Positions 21,945 to 34,089 of a DNA stretch of 64,000 nt are shown here, piece by piece. Position 1 is the first letter of the stretch. Each line of letters starts with the position of its first letter. The stretch is from Beroe forskalii. Its lineage: Eukaryota; Ctenophora; Nuda; Beroida; Beroidae. The stretch lies in contig WFMF01000206.1 in assembly GCA_011033025.1 (NCBI GenBank), positions 124,001-188,000 on the forward strand, read 5' to 3'. Both the position numbers and the translations under genes were made by a program. The notes beneath the pieces were generated by a model, which was not told the DNA's origin, made no database searches, and saw only the letters and a program-made list of their open reading frames with translations.

Positions 21945-22437
21945 TAACCGTATCACACTCCTTAGTAATCTTATCACACTCCTAGGTAAGCCTATCACTC
22001 TCCTAAATAAGCCCGTCACACTCCTAAGTACTTAAGTAAGCCTATCACACTCCTAAGTTAGCCTATCACACTCCTAAGTAAGCCTATCGGACTCCTTAGT
22101 AAGCCTATCACACGCCTAAGTAAGCCTATCGGACTCCTTAGTAATCCTATCATCACACGCCTAAGTAAGCACACTATTACACCTCCTAAGTTAGCCTATC
22201 ACACTCCTAAGTAAGCTAAGTAAGCCTATCGGACTCCTTAGTAATCCTATTAAACGCCTAAGTAAGCCTATCACACTCCTATGTATGTAATTAGACTGTA
22301 ATTATAATTATATTTCTATTTCTCCACTCCTAAGTAAGCCTATCAAACTCCTAAGTTAGTCTATCACACTCCTAAGTAAGCCTTATCACACTCCTAAGTT
22401 AGCCTATCACACTCCTAAGTAAGCCTATCGGACTCCT
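21945..22437. repeat. 21-bp minisatellite B (copy 3)
   Basis: Shorter array of the CTATCACACTCCTAAGTAAG unit with the CGGACTCCTTAG variants. Confidence 0.9.
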
Positions 22438-23065
22438 CAGTAACCCGAAATACATGGTAAATACTAAGGGAAAGCATGAGGGAATCCCTCAAAAAGACGT
22501 GCTTTTGGTGAGGGTTTCCTTCTCATTTTATGCTTTTCCCCTTCTATTATAAGGGATTCCCTTATTTTTATAGCAATTTCCTATATTAGTATATTAGCCA
22601 CTTTTCACCACACCTCTTCCAGGAGCTCTATCTTGGAACTGTGAGCAGATTTCTGTGCCCTATAAGCAGGCCCGTAGATAGGATTTTAATCCGGGAGGGG
22701 CCCTCGAGCCGCGAGAACTCCGAAGTGAGCAATCCTGCGGGGCGCAGCCTATGCGGGGTCCAGGGCATGGAAAAAATACATGGTAAATACTAAGGAAAGC
22801 TAACGAAGAAATGTCAAAAGACGTGCGATTTTGGTGAGGGTTTAGAGCATCAAATATGTTTTCAATCAATTATAAACGAGATTTAACAGTTATAGTAATT
22901 TCAAATTGCCACTTTTCACCTCAATAGGAAACATGATTAGCCCTATTCACACTTTTTTTTGAAATGGAACATATCCCAACTAGTCGGCAGCCCCCGGTTC
23001 TGTAACTCTATAAGATAGCTTTTTCACACGAGCAATGAGCATGGATGCCTTGGACCCCAACTAGT

Positions 23066-23101
23066 CGGCACATACCGCGGTACGTACCGCGGTATGTGCC
23101 G
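23066..23101. repeat. 36-bp perfect palindrome (copy 3)
   Basis: Identical to 9219-9254; followed by a related imperfect palindrome with AACATGTTCCG/CGGAACATGTT arms. Confidence 0.85.
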
Positions 23102-23370
23102 ATTAGTTAGAACATGTTCCGTGGCACATACCCCGGAACATGTTCTGACTAGTCGGTACATACCGCGGTACGTACCGCCTTTACAACATCAAGAGTCAAA
23201 GCCACCAGATTCAAACTCCGATCTTCCACAACCAATGGCAAACAGATTCAAGGCAACAAAAGTCACCAGTATAAGACAAGCTGAGTCAAGGCAGCTTAAC
23301 CAGTGTCAAGGCAGAGTGTCAGAGCAAAAAACGCATCGCATGGCAGCAGCAAGGAAATGATTTCTACTTA

Positions 23371-23537
23371 TGAGATGGGTTTTGACCCCTGGTGGGTGCT
23401 GGTCACGTGACCCATTTGACTAGCATGCAAGGTTGGACAGATTGAGACTGTCTGGTAGGACTGATTGGGTGTCTGGTTCGCTCTATGTATGCCAGGCCAA
23501 TAGGTCACGTGACCAGCAGGGGTCAACACCCATCTCA
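23371..23537. repeat. Inverted repeat with CACGTG motifs inside copy 3
   Basis: Same structure as 2814-2977, with two GGTCACGTGACC sites and TGAGATGGGT ends. Confidence 0.7.
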
Positions 23538-23579
23538 TTATAGAACTTTCTCAAATAAACCTCCATTCATTGCCTAATT

Positions 23580-24150
23580 GAAAACGGTAACAAGCCAAAC
23601 ACACGCACGAGCAAACACACAGAGGCGAACAGGGGACGGGATTTGTCTGCTCTCTCGCATCCGCCACACACAGCGCACGCGCGCATTGGTTGTTGTCACG
23701 TAGCAGTGCTGCGGTGCCTCTTTCGTAGACAGTGATGTACTTTTTTACACCCTCTCGGGGTTTTTCTTTATAGAAATCCACATTTTTGAAGATAGAGACT
23801 TGGGACCTTCGGGAATCGATAGAGGATAAAATTCTGCAGTGTAGGTTGATCATAGATTTTTGATATCATGTTCCTGAGCTTCACAGTGAATCGCTGAACG
23901 TGGCGCTGCTGGAGGGCCTTGTTTTCTGCTGCGGGGTGTTGTTGATCATGGCTTCTGACATGAAAGCCCTATTCCAATGATCTTTACACCACTGAACTCC
24001 CTGTGCTGTGCTCTATCGAATGGCCATCTTCCAGATCACTCTATCTGAAGTTTAGTCCATGAAATGGGGCAATATCGTTGCAAAATTGCTGCGTTTCCCA
24101 AAACTGCGCACAAAGTACTAGCAGCTGCGGTACCTCGCGTTCCGGGGGTG
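23580..24150 (-). repeat. Right terminal inverted repeat of copy 3, A-to-G hypermutated
   Basis: 571 bp, inverse of 20054-20624. Between 23624 and 23951, eighteen A residues of the arm consensus read G on the plus strand. The reverse direction is almost absent. Confidence 0.88.
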
Positions 24151-24298
24151 ATAAAGCAGTCATCAAGTCTTGACTCATTACTATGGAGTATAAATAGCTA
24201 TGTTTGATACAGTGACGTAGGCTTGATGAAAACAACATTAAACTTTGTAGCGGAATGCTGGAAGTGGAAACAATCATTCTACATTCTGGAAGTCTTGT

Positions 24299-24480
24299 CG
24301 CGTCGGCGACACTTATTAATTTATTAACCCCACCTCACTTTTCGCCGCGGCCACTCATCCCCGCCCCACTTTACGCCGCCCCACTCCCCCCGACCCACGT
24401 AACCCCGCGTCAATTTACCCTGCGTCACTTAACCCCCGTAGCACTTCACCCCGGTAAAGTGTTCCCAGTGTCGCGGATTG
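24299..24480. repeat. C-rich degenerate tandem repeat
   Basis: Irregular units of about 16-20 bp, with consensus near CCCCGCGTCACTTTA, in an otherwise AT-rich intron. No gene is seen in the rest of 24151-25550. Confidence 0.6.
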
Positions 24481-25550
24481 AAGTGTCTTCATGCCGTTGA
24501 ATCTTGTTAGATTATCATTTTTCCTATTCCTCTGGTCTTTTATTCATAGAAAATTTGTTCGGTTTATTTCTTGAATTATCACAAATTTCACTTTTCTTTA
24601 GCTTCATATGGAATCTCAAATCACAAGAGATAATTTCCCTATAATTGGAAACTTTTCCTGATATTTCACATTCGCCCTGATTTCACTGTTAAATGTTAAT
24701 GATAACACGACCTGTCAACAGCTGATTACTTAATAATAACCGGATATACTAACGAGTAATTTGCAACATACATCGAAGAAATCTCGCGAATAATCCTGAT
24801 TCGCAGCTCACTTTTCTATTAGAACTCAAAAGTGATACTGTAATAACGCTGAATTCAAATTCCTGATCACAGAATTTCGACTTTTGAGCGTTATCACACC
24901 TTCTCCCTACACGAATTCAACGTGAATACACTGATCTAACCTTCAACAAAGCCCCACAGGTCACCCAGACGTGAACCTTTGTTTGGATATGAAATATTCC
25001 GAAATAAAGTGTCGTTAGTTAGTGGTCGTGAGGTGAAGAGTCCGTTCGCCTTTTTTACTGAGTGAAAATGTTGAGATTCCCAGAGTTACCTCACAATGCA
25101 CAATTATTATTGACGTGAAATAAATGAGTACTTGACATATCAGATCACATTAGCAGTTTATTTAACTGTCAACACTGTCATTAAATCGTCATCCCATATT
25201 CTAATTTAGTAATTTGCTATGCCTTCAAATGCCTCTTCATAGAATTAAGAGTGGGCATTAGTCCTAACTAGGAAACTTATTCTCTGGAACACATTTCACT
25301 GACTAGTTCAGTTATCTGTCGCAGTAATCTCTCGCAGATGCATCCCCGTTAAGAGTAGCCAGTAATCTCTTGGTCTGTGGTACACAAAACTTACCTACTA
25401 ACTAAGGCTTTGGAACGTTATTTGGTCGTTGATGCACTTGCAAGTTACAATGAACCCATTCTAGCTCTTATGCCGAACATATCTCTTGAAACCAATCCCT
25501 GACCCTTGTATATACTGATAAATGTCCCCCCTCAAAGCACCCCATTTCAG

Positions 25551-25797
25551 GCGGACGTGTCTCCACTTTGCCGCCACTGTGGGAGATGTGGGGATGGTAG
25601 AGGACCTGCTGATCTGTCTGGCTGACCCCACCCTCAAAGAAGGGCGTGGTCAGACGCCCCTCCACTACGCGACCATGCACAACAAGACACCGGGCATAGT
25701 GGACATGTTGATGAAGTACGGGGCTCCAGTTAACCAGAAGGACATTCACCAAAACAACCCCCTCCACCTCGCTGCTATGTTCGGCAACCTAGTCGCG
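25551..25797 (+). CDS. CASKIN: CASKIN-like, exon 3 (ankyrin repeats 1-3)
   Basis: 247 nt, with a CCCCATTTCAG acceptor and a GTAAGT donor. It encodes three ankyrin units: RTCLHFAATVGDVGMVEDLL; GQTPLHYATMHNKTPGIVDM; and NNPLHLAAMFGNLVA. Caskins are cytoplasmic scaffold proteins; vertebrate CASKIN1 binds the synaptic kinase CASK. Their order is ankyrin repeats, SH3, CASK-interacting region, SAM domains. The spacing of these repeats, the INVNF exon before them and the SH3 exon after the last repeat together identify the family. Exon-end fragments and the donor are duplicated just downstream. Confidence 0.92.
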
Positions 25798-26030
25798 GTA
25801 AGTAAACCACGAGTTATACGTTAATCTAGTCGCGGTAAGTAGACGCGCTGCTATGTTCGGCAACCTAGTCGCGGTAAGTAGCCACTTTAAGAACACGAGT
25901 TATACGTTATTAATCTGGTCGCGGTAAGTAGTCCTAGCGTTAAATCTTTATAAGTTAGCTTAGTGGCGGTGAATAAACCTTGCACTCTAGTGGCGGTAGG
26001 TAAATTAAGTGGCAGTAAGTAATTCTTTAG
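25798..26030 (+). repeat. Tandem duplications of exon end and splice donor
   Basis: GTCGCGGTAAGTA occurs four times (donor GT at 25798, 25835, 25874, 25924), followed by degenerate AGTGGCGGTGA, AGTGGCGGTAGGT and AGTGGCAGTAAGT copies. One unit also repeats the exon text GCTGCTATGTTCGGCAACCT. These are potential alternative donors. Confidence 0.85.
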
Positions 26031-27617
26031 TTCTAACTACTAGTCGCAGATACTTAACATAGTGTTACTAGTCAGTATTCAATAATTCTACACTCAATAG
26101 TAGTACTGTTATCAGCACTCAGAAAATTTTGGAAGCGCGTTGGCATAAATAATTTACTTGGCATGTCCGTTGGAAAGTTTCAAGGGTGCTAAACGTTAAA
26201 TGCCGTGGTATTTGACTGCTTGGTGTGAAATAACTAGAAAGTTACTGAAAGCATTTCATCGTGATGTTTAGTTTCATACATCGCATACTGCATTATTGCA
26301 CACATGTTTACTGTCTAAGTTACTCAGGATAGGTGTAAGTAAGTTGGTGGTATCACTTCCCGCCTTACATATTATTTTGTTTTTCAACATGTCAACCAAA
26401 TGTTATGTCTCGTGTTAGGTCAAGTTACCAAGCAGTACCAACTTCGACCTTTGCTGTCATACTCAAAACATCTGACTGTTGGCACTTTTCCAGCTGTACT
26501 AATAATAGGCTAACACCTGATCATATCAGCTGGGAGTAATACTTCCACATTCCATGATGCGTGGTTTTGTTGACAAAGTACTGTGCACGAAAAAGAGCGG
26601 GAATACGTCATATATTCTTCATTAGGACCGTGATGATGCCATCACTGTAGTAGATCTGTGTTGTGTTCAAGAGAGGCACCATGTAGTTAATATGAACGTA
26701 TGAACATGGGTAAGGAGCAGTGAATGCTAGACATTTCATCATCATTCAGGACCAGTGATAGCTCATTCTATTAACTGATAAATGCAGAGAGGTCTGGTTA
26801 TAGACACAGCTAAATTGGTTTTTATAATCAATCAATTCATATTACTGTACTGTGGTTTGTAGATTTAAATATTATGTAAATTGACGTATTAATTTTTATT
26901 GGTAGGTAGAGCTTATCATTGCTACGAGGATGTTTTTCAAAATTTCACTTCTCACTAGAAATTAATTGAATAGGTAATATTGGACATTCAGAGCATTGGA
27001 CCTCCAGAATTCCAATATCAGCTTTCAATTCGAATTCTTTTCATAGCTCGCATTTTAAGACCATTCAATATGTTATTATTGTCATGAGCACAAACTAAAA
27101 TTAGAATCAATTTAAATTCCGCTGTAAGAAGCGCCTCCCTATGCAGAACACGCTACGCATTAAATCACACTACGGCAGTAAATGTACGCAGCATGTTACA
27201 CGCAACACTTGATACAGTGAAACGCAAGGAAATATTTTAGGACGATGCACTGAAATGAAATAACGTTCGCTTATGTTCTGTCCTAAAGTTACATGATATC
27301 AGGGCAATGTCTCCTCTGATTGTTAGTCTGTAATGTGATTTAGATAGCATGGAGATGCTAGTTGAGAATTTGTACAAAATGCACGTCTGTGATTCTGCAA
27401 CTTTGAAAATCTCACTCCAATTATCTCCAAGATTTGTCAAATTCAAGCCGCAAATTTTTTGAGCTACTAAAATGATATGATATGCAAGGAAATTATTTGA
27501 GACAAACATAAGCAAATTCTCTGAAGCAAGCTTGGAACATGGTTTTTCATTTTCCTGGTTATTTTATTTTTCGCATGCCCATTTGGTATCTAACATGAGC
27601 ACAAGATAAATAGACTG
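26031..27617. other. CASKIN intron, unique sequence
   Basis: Nothing supportable was seen apart from AT-rich unique sequence. Confidence 0.5.
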
Positions 27618-27740
27618 TTAAAATGACGCCATATCATAGCTGAAGTTTTTAGTTGATGATGACATTATCATGATCTCAAAGTAGTCAGTTGATGACGTAA
27701 TTATAATATCTCAAAGTGGTAAGTTGATTTTATACCGTCC
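27618..27740. repeat. Dispersed TGACG repeat, about two and a half units
   Basis: Contains repeated GACATTATCATGATCTCAAAGT and AGTTGATGACGT blocks, the same family as 5383. It ends about 40 bp before the next CASKIN exon. Confidence 0.55.
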
Positions 27741-27780
27741 ATTCAACTCAGTAAAGCAGTAACTCATTCTGTGTTTCCAG

Positions 27781-27876
27781 GCCAGGGAGCTGGTTAAGTA
27801 CAGCATTGAGATCACAGCTGTTAACAGTAAAGGGTACACGCCCATGGACGTCGCCTGTCTCTACGGTCATCACAAG
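27781..27876 (+). CDS. CASKIN: CASKIN-like, exon 4 (ankyrin repeat 4)
   Basis: 96 nt, with a GTGTTTCCAG acceptor and a GTAAGA donor, phase 0 at both ends. It encodes ARELVKYSIEITAVNSKGYT and PMDVACLYGHHK. GYTPMDVACLYG corresponds to the TPLDLACEFG repeat of Caskins. Confidence 0.9.
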
Positions 27877-30800
27877 GTAAGAGAGCTTCGTCAGGAAGTG
27901 ATTTAGTGTACGGAATCCATCACAGATGCGATTCAAAAAGAAAAAGGATCATTATATTATCATCATGTCATGTCAAGAATTGAATTAAAAACTGGATTTG
28001 TCCATTCAAAATTCAAAGACGGTTCGTTAAAGTATACCATTTTTGAAAAAATTTCTATCTTGCTGTTACGTGCTGTGAAGACTTGACACCGGAATTGTAT
28101 TTTACATTGTATACTTTTTGTGGGTCGTAACATTTAAAAACATGCGTTGTCGCTGTTGTTTAAAAACCCCAATCTCCAATTGATTCTCATTCATCCAACA
28201 ACGAACAAGAGTTTTCTATTCTCATCTCCCGTTTTAACACATCAAGTTGTTAACATGTTAGCATGTTGTACACTGTTGTAGTACAAGGATTCATCATCTG
28301 GGGGTGAGATTGTAGAGTCACAATGCGAGTGTTTCGGGAGGAATGAATATGCGACATACCGATCTCAAACGAATAATAGGCGATCGATGGTTACATCATT
28401 ACATCATTATCATAGTTTAATAACGGTGTTTCAATGATCTAGTGTTTTCTGATGACTCGTTCATCATGCCGTTGTTGTGTTCTTGTAATGATAAGATGTA
28501 ATGAGACATGTACATCGCTTGTTAAACATATTATGCATGATAAGCTAAGTCAGAGTCATCATCACATACACATTATAGTAGAGTAATAAGGAGGGTAGGT
28601 ACACTTGGTGATGCCAGTAGGAACTAGGTTCAATGGAAAACGCTTTTAGAATCATTTTTTCTTCCACTTATTCCTTTATTCCAAGTAAAAATGAATTATA
28701 AACCCTTTAGTCTATGCTTCATACTGCATCTAGACTTGCAGTCTAGAGGTCCTTATTCCCACGAAATTTCCCTGCTCATAATTGTTTAATTATCGTAAGT
28801 TCGCTGGTATAAAACAATGCTCTAAGTTTAATGGATCTTCAGCAAGTATCTACCTATCAAGAGTCTGACATATATTGATAACTGTTACTAAAATGTCATC
28901 AAGTTACTATTTAAAAACCGGATTAATACGTCACACTGCACAGCCTGTTGTTAGAGTTTGTGTGATCTATAGCAGGTCTTAGAGTATCACCAGTCACGCT
29001 GGTCCGACCTACCAATTAAGTCAGACGTAAACTCCATTTCGAAATACACAAAACTCTTATATGGAAGAATTTCTGTCTGAGTTTATGAAAATTCAGAAGT
29101 TTTCTTACTACGATAGCGTGATCTGTAATACACCTCACGTCACGAACGAAAATTTGGAAAATTTTCTCGTAATCGTTTTGTGAAAAGCGGTTCCTGCTCC
29201 TAAGCATTACTGTTGATAGCTCGTGGAGGGAGTCCGAGTCACTTCCGGACGAGACGGCCACTGGGAAAATTCCTTTTTCGAGTGGGGAGAGTTAGGGTTA
29301 CAGAAGTTATTAGAAATGATGTGAAGTTTTATGTGGATCCGAAAGATTTATTTCAGGATACTAATACCATCTATCACCGAAACGGTCGATCGATCATCAT
29401 AGATCATCGCATATTTTTCAGTTGGCCACTGGGCTACTGGTACTCTTTCATTCAAACAAGACCTTTTCTTTTCGTTGTTCGAATTTTTGTCTGTCTTATA
29501 CCTGTTCTGTCAACGACCCGTCTCCTGTCACATCCCAGAATCTCATATCCAGGCTGAATCACATCAAATTATGATGCGACATGCGTTAATTTCCACCTTC
29601 CAATCATTTATTAATTTAGGTCAAGTGTGAATGTGTGATGGATGACTATCATAATAATAATCACGAACACAACATTTGATTAATCCGACGCGATGGTTTG
29701 TAACTAGCTCGAAATCAAAGTAATGCTTCCTCTTCTGTCGTCAAGTAACGAAGTAACGGTGCAACTGTGGGAAAGTTACGTCTTCTCGGAATCCTTGATC
29801 CACCACATTTATGTTGTGCAGGATACGCATTTCAATCTCATAAAGTCATAATTAAGACAGTAACTAGGTAAGTGCAGTTCTGCGCTATTTGGAGATACTA
29901 GCTGATTGCAGATAATTACTGTAAACCGTTAATGACCACCAAATGATTGCAATTTCCCGGCGTATTAAGCAGCACGTTGTCTTTCTGCAGAGGAGGCATT
30001 CTCTGAATCTCAGACAGCAAACAGCCCAGCACAGCTCTGAGAGCTGTACTGTCAACATGGGAAAATAATAGAGTGTTAATTGGCCCATTAACCTCTCAAG
30101 TTGCTTAACACAGTTCTGTGTGAATTAGCGGGAATGTGGCAGGCGCCAGCCCGGGCATATTATCGCTATTCTTGGAATAAGTTTGATTTTAATTGTTGAA
30201 TGAAAGCTCAGGTTTTATTAAAAGTACCATGGAAGCTTGGGGAGCGACCATGCACCCAGTAGTCCCTTGCAGAAGGACACGCCGGTGACTAGGTACAGCC
30301 AGTATGGCAAATAAAGCTATTTTCTTTGGAATTGTCAATGTAATAGTCATCCGTCACCGTTCACACTATCCCACCATTGACTGAGGATTATTGGAGAGAT
30401 ACTCATGCGTTTGAAAGCATTTCCATTGTGCATTGTGCAAGTCAATCACACTGGATGGTTTTTGAAACACCCACTGAAAAACTGCTAGAACTCTCTCTAT
30501 CTCACTAAATATCTCACTATAATAGGACCACGACAATTTTCGTTCTGTTCTCATGGATTCTTTCATTAGGAAACATTCCTGGCAATTTCTTTTATTCTAA
30601 CTTTGCTGGTTACTTTATTGTACTTGACAATAAGACATTCCTAACCAAATTATGCTGTTGACAATTTTGAAAAATTCAGGAGTAAAATATTTTCAATAAC
30701 AGATTAAATTTCGCATAATTCAAATTCTTTTAAGTCAGTTTTTTGCACGTAAACTATCAAGCAGATATTTGTATCGATGAGAGATTGAGAGATATGTTGG

Positions 30801-31115
30801 CACTGTGCTATGCGAGGGCTACTTTATCATGAAATAGTTGACACGCAAATCATTGTCCAACATGTGATGTGGGATTGAATATTAGTTTAAAACTAATTCT
30901 CCAAAATAGCGTGTGTGGAAACTAAACTATCGTTTAAAGACGTTATCATGACTTCTTGATGACCATTGACCATGATCAATTGCAGACATTTGCCATAGTA
31001 ACACAAAATGTAAACCAATAAAATGCAGATTCTGTCTTTTGAAGCTTTGAGACTGTTTTTAAACTAATATAAATCCAAACAAACCATCGCAATCCATCAC
31101 TTCCTCCCCCCTCAG
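27877..31115. other. CASKIN intron, no further feature supported
   Basis: Unique AT-rich sequence. The open frames here (for example near 29016-29557) lack splice context or recognisable similarity. Confidence 0.5.
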
Positions 31116-31247
31116 ATCGCCTCGCTGCTGCTGATGTCGCACTGTGACGTGATCATGACGTCAGGAAGTGTGGCAGCTCGTCACGACAAGACCTCCACCA
31201 CCCCACTGCACCTTGCTGCAAGGAAGGGACACACTGAGACATGCCTG
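31116..31247 (+). CDS. CASKIN: CASKIN-like, exon 5 (ankyrin repeat 5; 3' boundary uncertain)
   Basis: CCCCTCAG acceptor, phase 0. It encodes IASLLLMSHCDVIMTSGSVA, then TTPLHLAARKGHTETCL, matching the Caskin repeat [20 protein letters not shown]. The expected continuation VLLKHG is encoded twice in part: GGTCCTGTTAAA lies here at 31247-31258 and again at the start of the next exon at 42231. Neither possible junction inside this repeat is a clean GT-AG. A canonical alternative uses GTGTCT at about 31271 and adds eight residues. Confidence 0.85.
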
Positions 31248-31279
31248 GTCCTGTTAAATCCTTTAATCTGGTGTCTGAA

Positions 31280-33963
31280 GAAGTGTAGAAGTTGCTTGAT
31301 TGAAGAAAGTTTATACGTCTGAACGAGTTCAAATAAATATCAATTCCGATATTCTTGGTCTGTTATACCCGCTATTCCATGTTTGAGCATGGTAAACTCC
31401 AATGTAGCCTCAACCCTCAATCCTCATTGTACTAGTATTGCAAATTGCTGAACAGGCTGCTACAGCCTACAATGCAATCATGTTTCTACACATATACATG
31501 CAAAACAGATTAGGTTCCTTAATCCTTTTGCTATACGGACATGATTGTGATGGAAATGGTTGAGATTTGATATTTAGCCTGATCATCCCGGTTTATCCTT
31601 TTATTGTGTTTTTTATTTGGCAACTCAAAGCTGTCAACCTATTAGCATAAAGTATGATTAGTCAATAGGAACAATACATTTGTACATTTTGAATACTATT
31701 CATGATGTATTTCCCATGAGCTGTGCTACACGAATAAACCAATTACAAGTGATCTGGAATTCCGAATCACGTCACTCATTGTTTATCTAATTGCTGGCTG
31801 GGGCCCATGTACTGTGTTTGATCCCGTACCAATATGAGAATATTGTGTGCCCTCCTAACCTGTGGATCATGGAAAAGTCTATATGCTTAGAATGACTGCC
31901 ACTGGCGTGGCCCTCCGTCTGATTTAAACGACCTTGAACAATTTACTATCCTGGTTGCCACCTACTACAATCATACTAGTATTTACTATTTTACTATTCT
32001 ACAACACAAATGCCTAAACGTGACTGATTACCGTTTAGAAGGTTGTTATCAGGACTTTGTGTCACCCCTGGTCGCCTCAAAGGCACAATCAGTCTGGGAA
32101 ACGATGTGAAAATAATGCACCATCTCGGTAAGGAGCTCACCAACACAATGAGCAATACTTCAATGCCCTCGCCGCCCCACGCCCTATTCGAGTGTGCAAA
32201 CATTTGCTTTCTCCTCGAGAAAGCATGATATCACCATTCATTACTACGCTGTGTTATTATTATACTAGCAGGCCCGTTCGGCGCTGCTACGCAGCATCAC
32301 TCTCGCAAATTTCGGTTCTATACACTTCAAATTAATGAAAATCTTTTTACCAGATCGAAAAATTCGAATCAGAACCAAAGTTGTTCCGTGGAGTAGCGTA
32401 ACAAAGCCAACAAAGCAAGAAATGAAATTCACACACTTCTCATATTACCATAGCAACGCAAGCATTTCCCACTATCTGCACGTGCATGCCGACACTAATC
32501 CATAAACACATCGACACAGTGCCCATACACACGGTTTTCCCATTCTAATCTATAATGCCGACACAAAACCCATACACACACTGACACAAAATCCATACAC
32601 ACAAGGACACAGTGTCCATACACACGGTTTTCCCATTCTAATCTATGATGCCGACACAATAATCCACACACACGCCGACACAAAATCCATACACTCGCTC
32701 CAAATTATAATTAGAGATACACAGCACCACTCACTGCCCACATTTACATTTCACACTCACCACATTGCTTGTTATTAGCGGAATTGGGAAATCAGACTTC
32801 CACTGCGGTGAACTCAAAGTGAGTTCTGAATCTAAAGCTGGATATCAAGCTGTCCTTTCTTCACCCTTCACGTCTTCAAACACAGACAGTTCTATCAGTC
32901 CTACTTGAAGCAATGATCTGTGTATCACCAGATGATCTGGAATCTGGATTATGTTTTAATGATAGCAATAAGTTAATATATGGGAGGGGTTTGTGGCTAG
33001 AAGCCTGCCCTGCTGTGCCCTGGATTTGTGCCCTGTGGTTTATCTTATGTTGCTGGGTAAACATGAATAACGCCCGTTGATACGTTGGGAATAACATCCT
33101 ATGAGCCGAAAATACGAAGATAATTTTAGAATTATGGACATTATTTGGGAGTTGTCTTAGATGTTTAACCCTGAATCTATAATTCTCAAAACATTAATAT
33201 TCTTCTCGAAATTATTATATGATTTCATAGCGTCATGTTAGTGATAAGTGAAAAAATTAAGTGAAAGGCGTTGTAGTTTAAAAATTGGTTTAATTGAGTG
33301 ATTTTATTCAATAACGTTAAATATTCACACTATATCATCTAATTTTTGTGAAAAATATGTGTGAAAAATACAAGTTGGTGTGGTTATCTTCTCCTAAATC
33401 TAAAACGAGATGAATTTAGTAAGCCTCAACCGCTTAATCGACTGTTAGCAACAGTAACCATATGTTAAGTGACCAGTAACAGGACAAACTGACCTCAGCT
33501 CTGTTAAGATACCAGTAACTGACCTCCCTTAAAAGATACCAGTAACAGGACAGTAAGTGACCTCCGGTAACCGATCAGCGACTGACCAGCGATCTTCCGT
33601 CGATGCATTACCGAGCTACGGAAGTTGAAGACTAGACCCTGGTTCGTATTCTGTATTTGTGCCAGTATTCTCATGGGTTTCAAGAACGTTCCAACATTCA
33701 AATGACACCTTTACTATGCTGTCAACATGCTTTTGTACTGTTGTTATGCTGTATTTCGATGACGAAAGCCTTTTAAAACCTTATTTTGAGTAGGGAATAT
33801 TCTTTACCTCAAATAGAAATGGCTCTTGAGGAAAAATATGATCAAAGTTCAAAAATCTCTTTTCAATCTCTTGAATTTCAAAGCAAATAGGTAGTTGAAA
33901 TAACAGTTTTACAATTTTGTAAATCGCCGTTTAAGGAGATTTTGTAAAATAACCCTGCTGGTA
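31280..33963. other. CASKIN intron with minor tandem repeats
   Basis: Mostly unique. About 32480-32700 has tandem ACACAGTGCCCATACACACG and TTTTCCCATTCTAATCTAT units (about 120-bp period, two copies plus fragments). No coding exon was found. Confidence 0.5.
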
Positions 33964-34089
33964 AACCTTAACAGGCATGGATCCAGCCCAGAATTTTTGG
34001 GGGCGTGCAAATTTATATAGCTCACTCGGCGCCGCTTCGCGGCACCTCGTTCGCACTTAGGACGCTTTTGAATATTTGAAGGATAATTA

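Larger units (their letters stand above)
20054..24150. mobile_element. Large inverted-repeat element, copy 3 (complete, 4.1 kb)
   Basis: The best-preserved copy, with ends CACCCCCGGAACGCG and CGCGTTCCGGGGGTG. The flanks ...CATATA and ATAAAG suggest a 3-bp ATA duplication. Both arms are 571 bp. The order is left arm, minisatellite A, reading-frame remnant, minisatellite B, palindrome block, E-box inverted repeat, right arm. A piece at about 22660-22990 is unique to this copy. It sits in a CASKIN intron. No transposase is seen. CAC/GTG ends with a 3-bp duplication would fit CACTA-like elements, but that is weak. Confidence 0.9.

Noticed and set aside
28401-28440. Another member of the TGACGTCATTATCAT family
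   Set aside because: Only CATCATTATCATAGTTTAA matches; the TGACG core and the second half are missing, so it could be chance.
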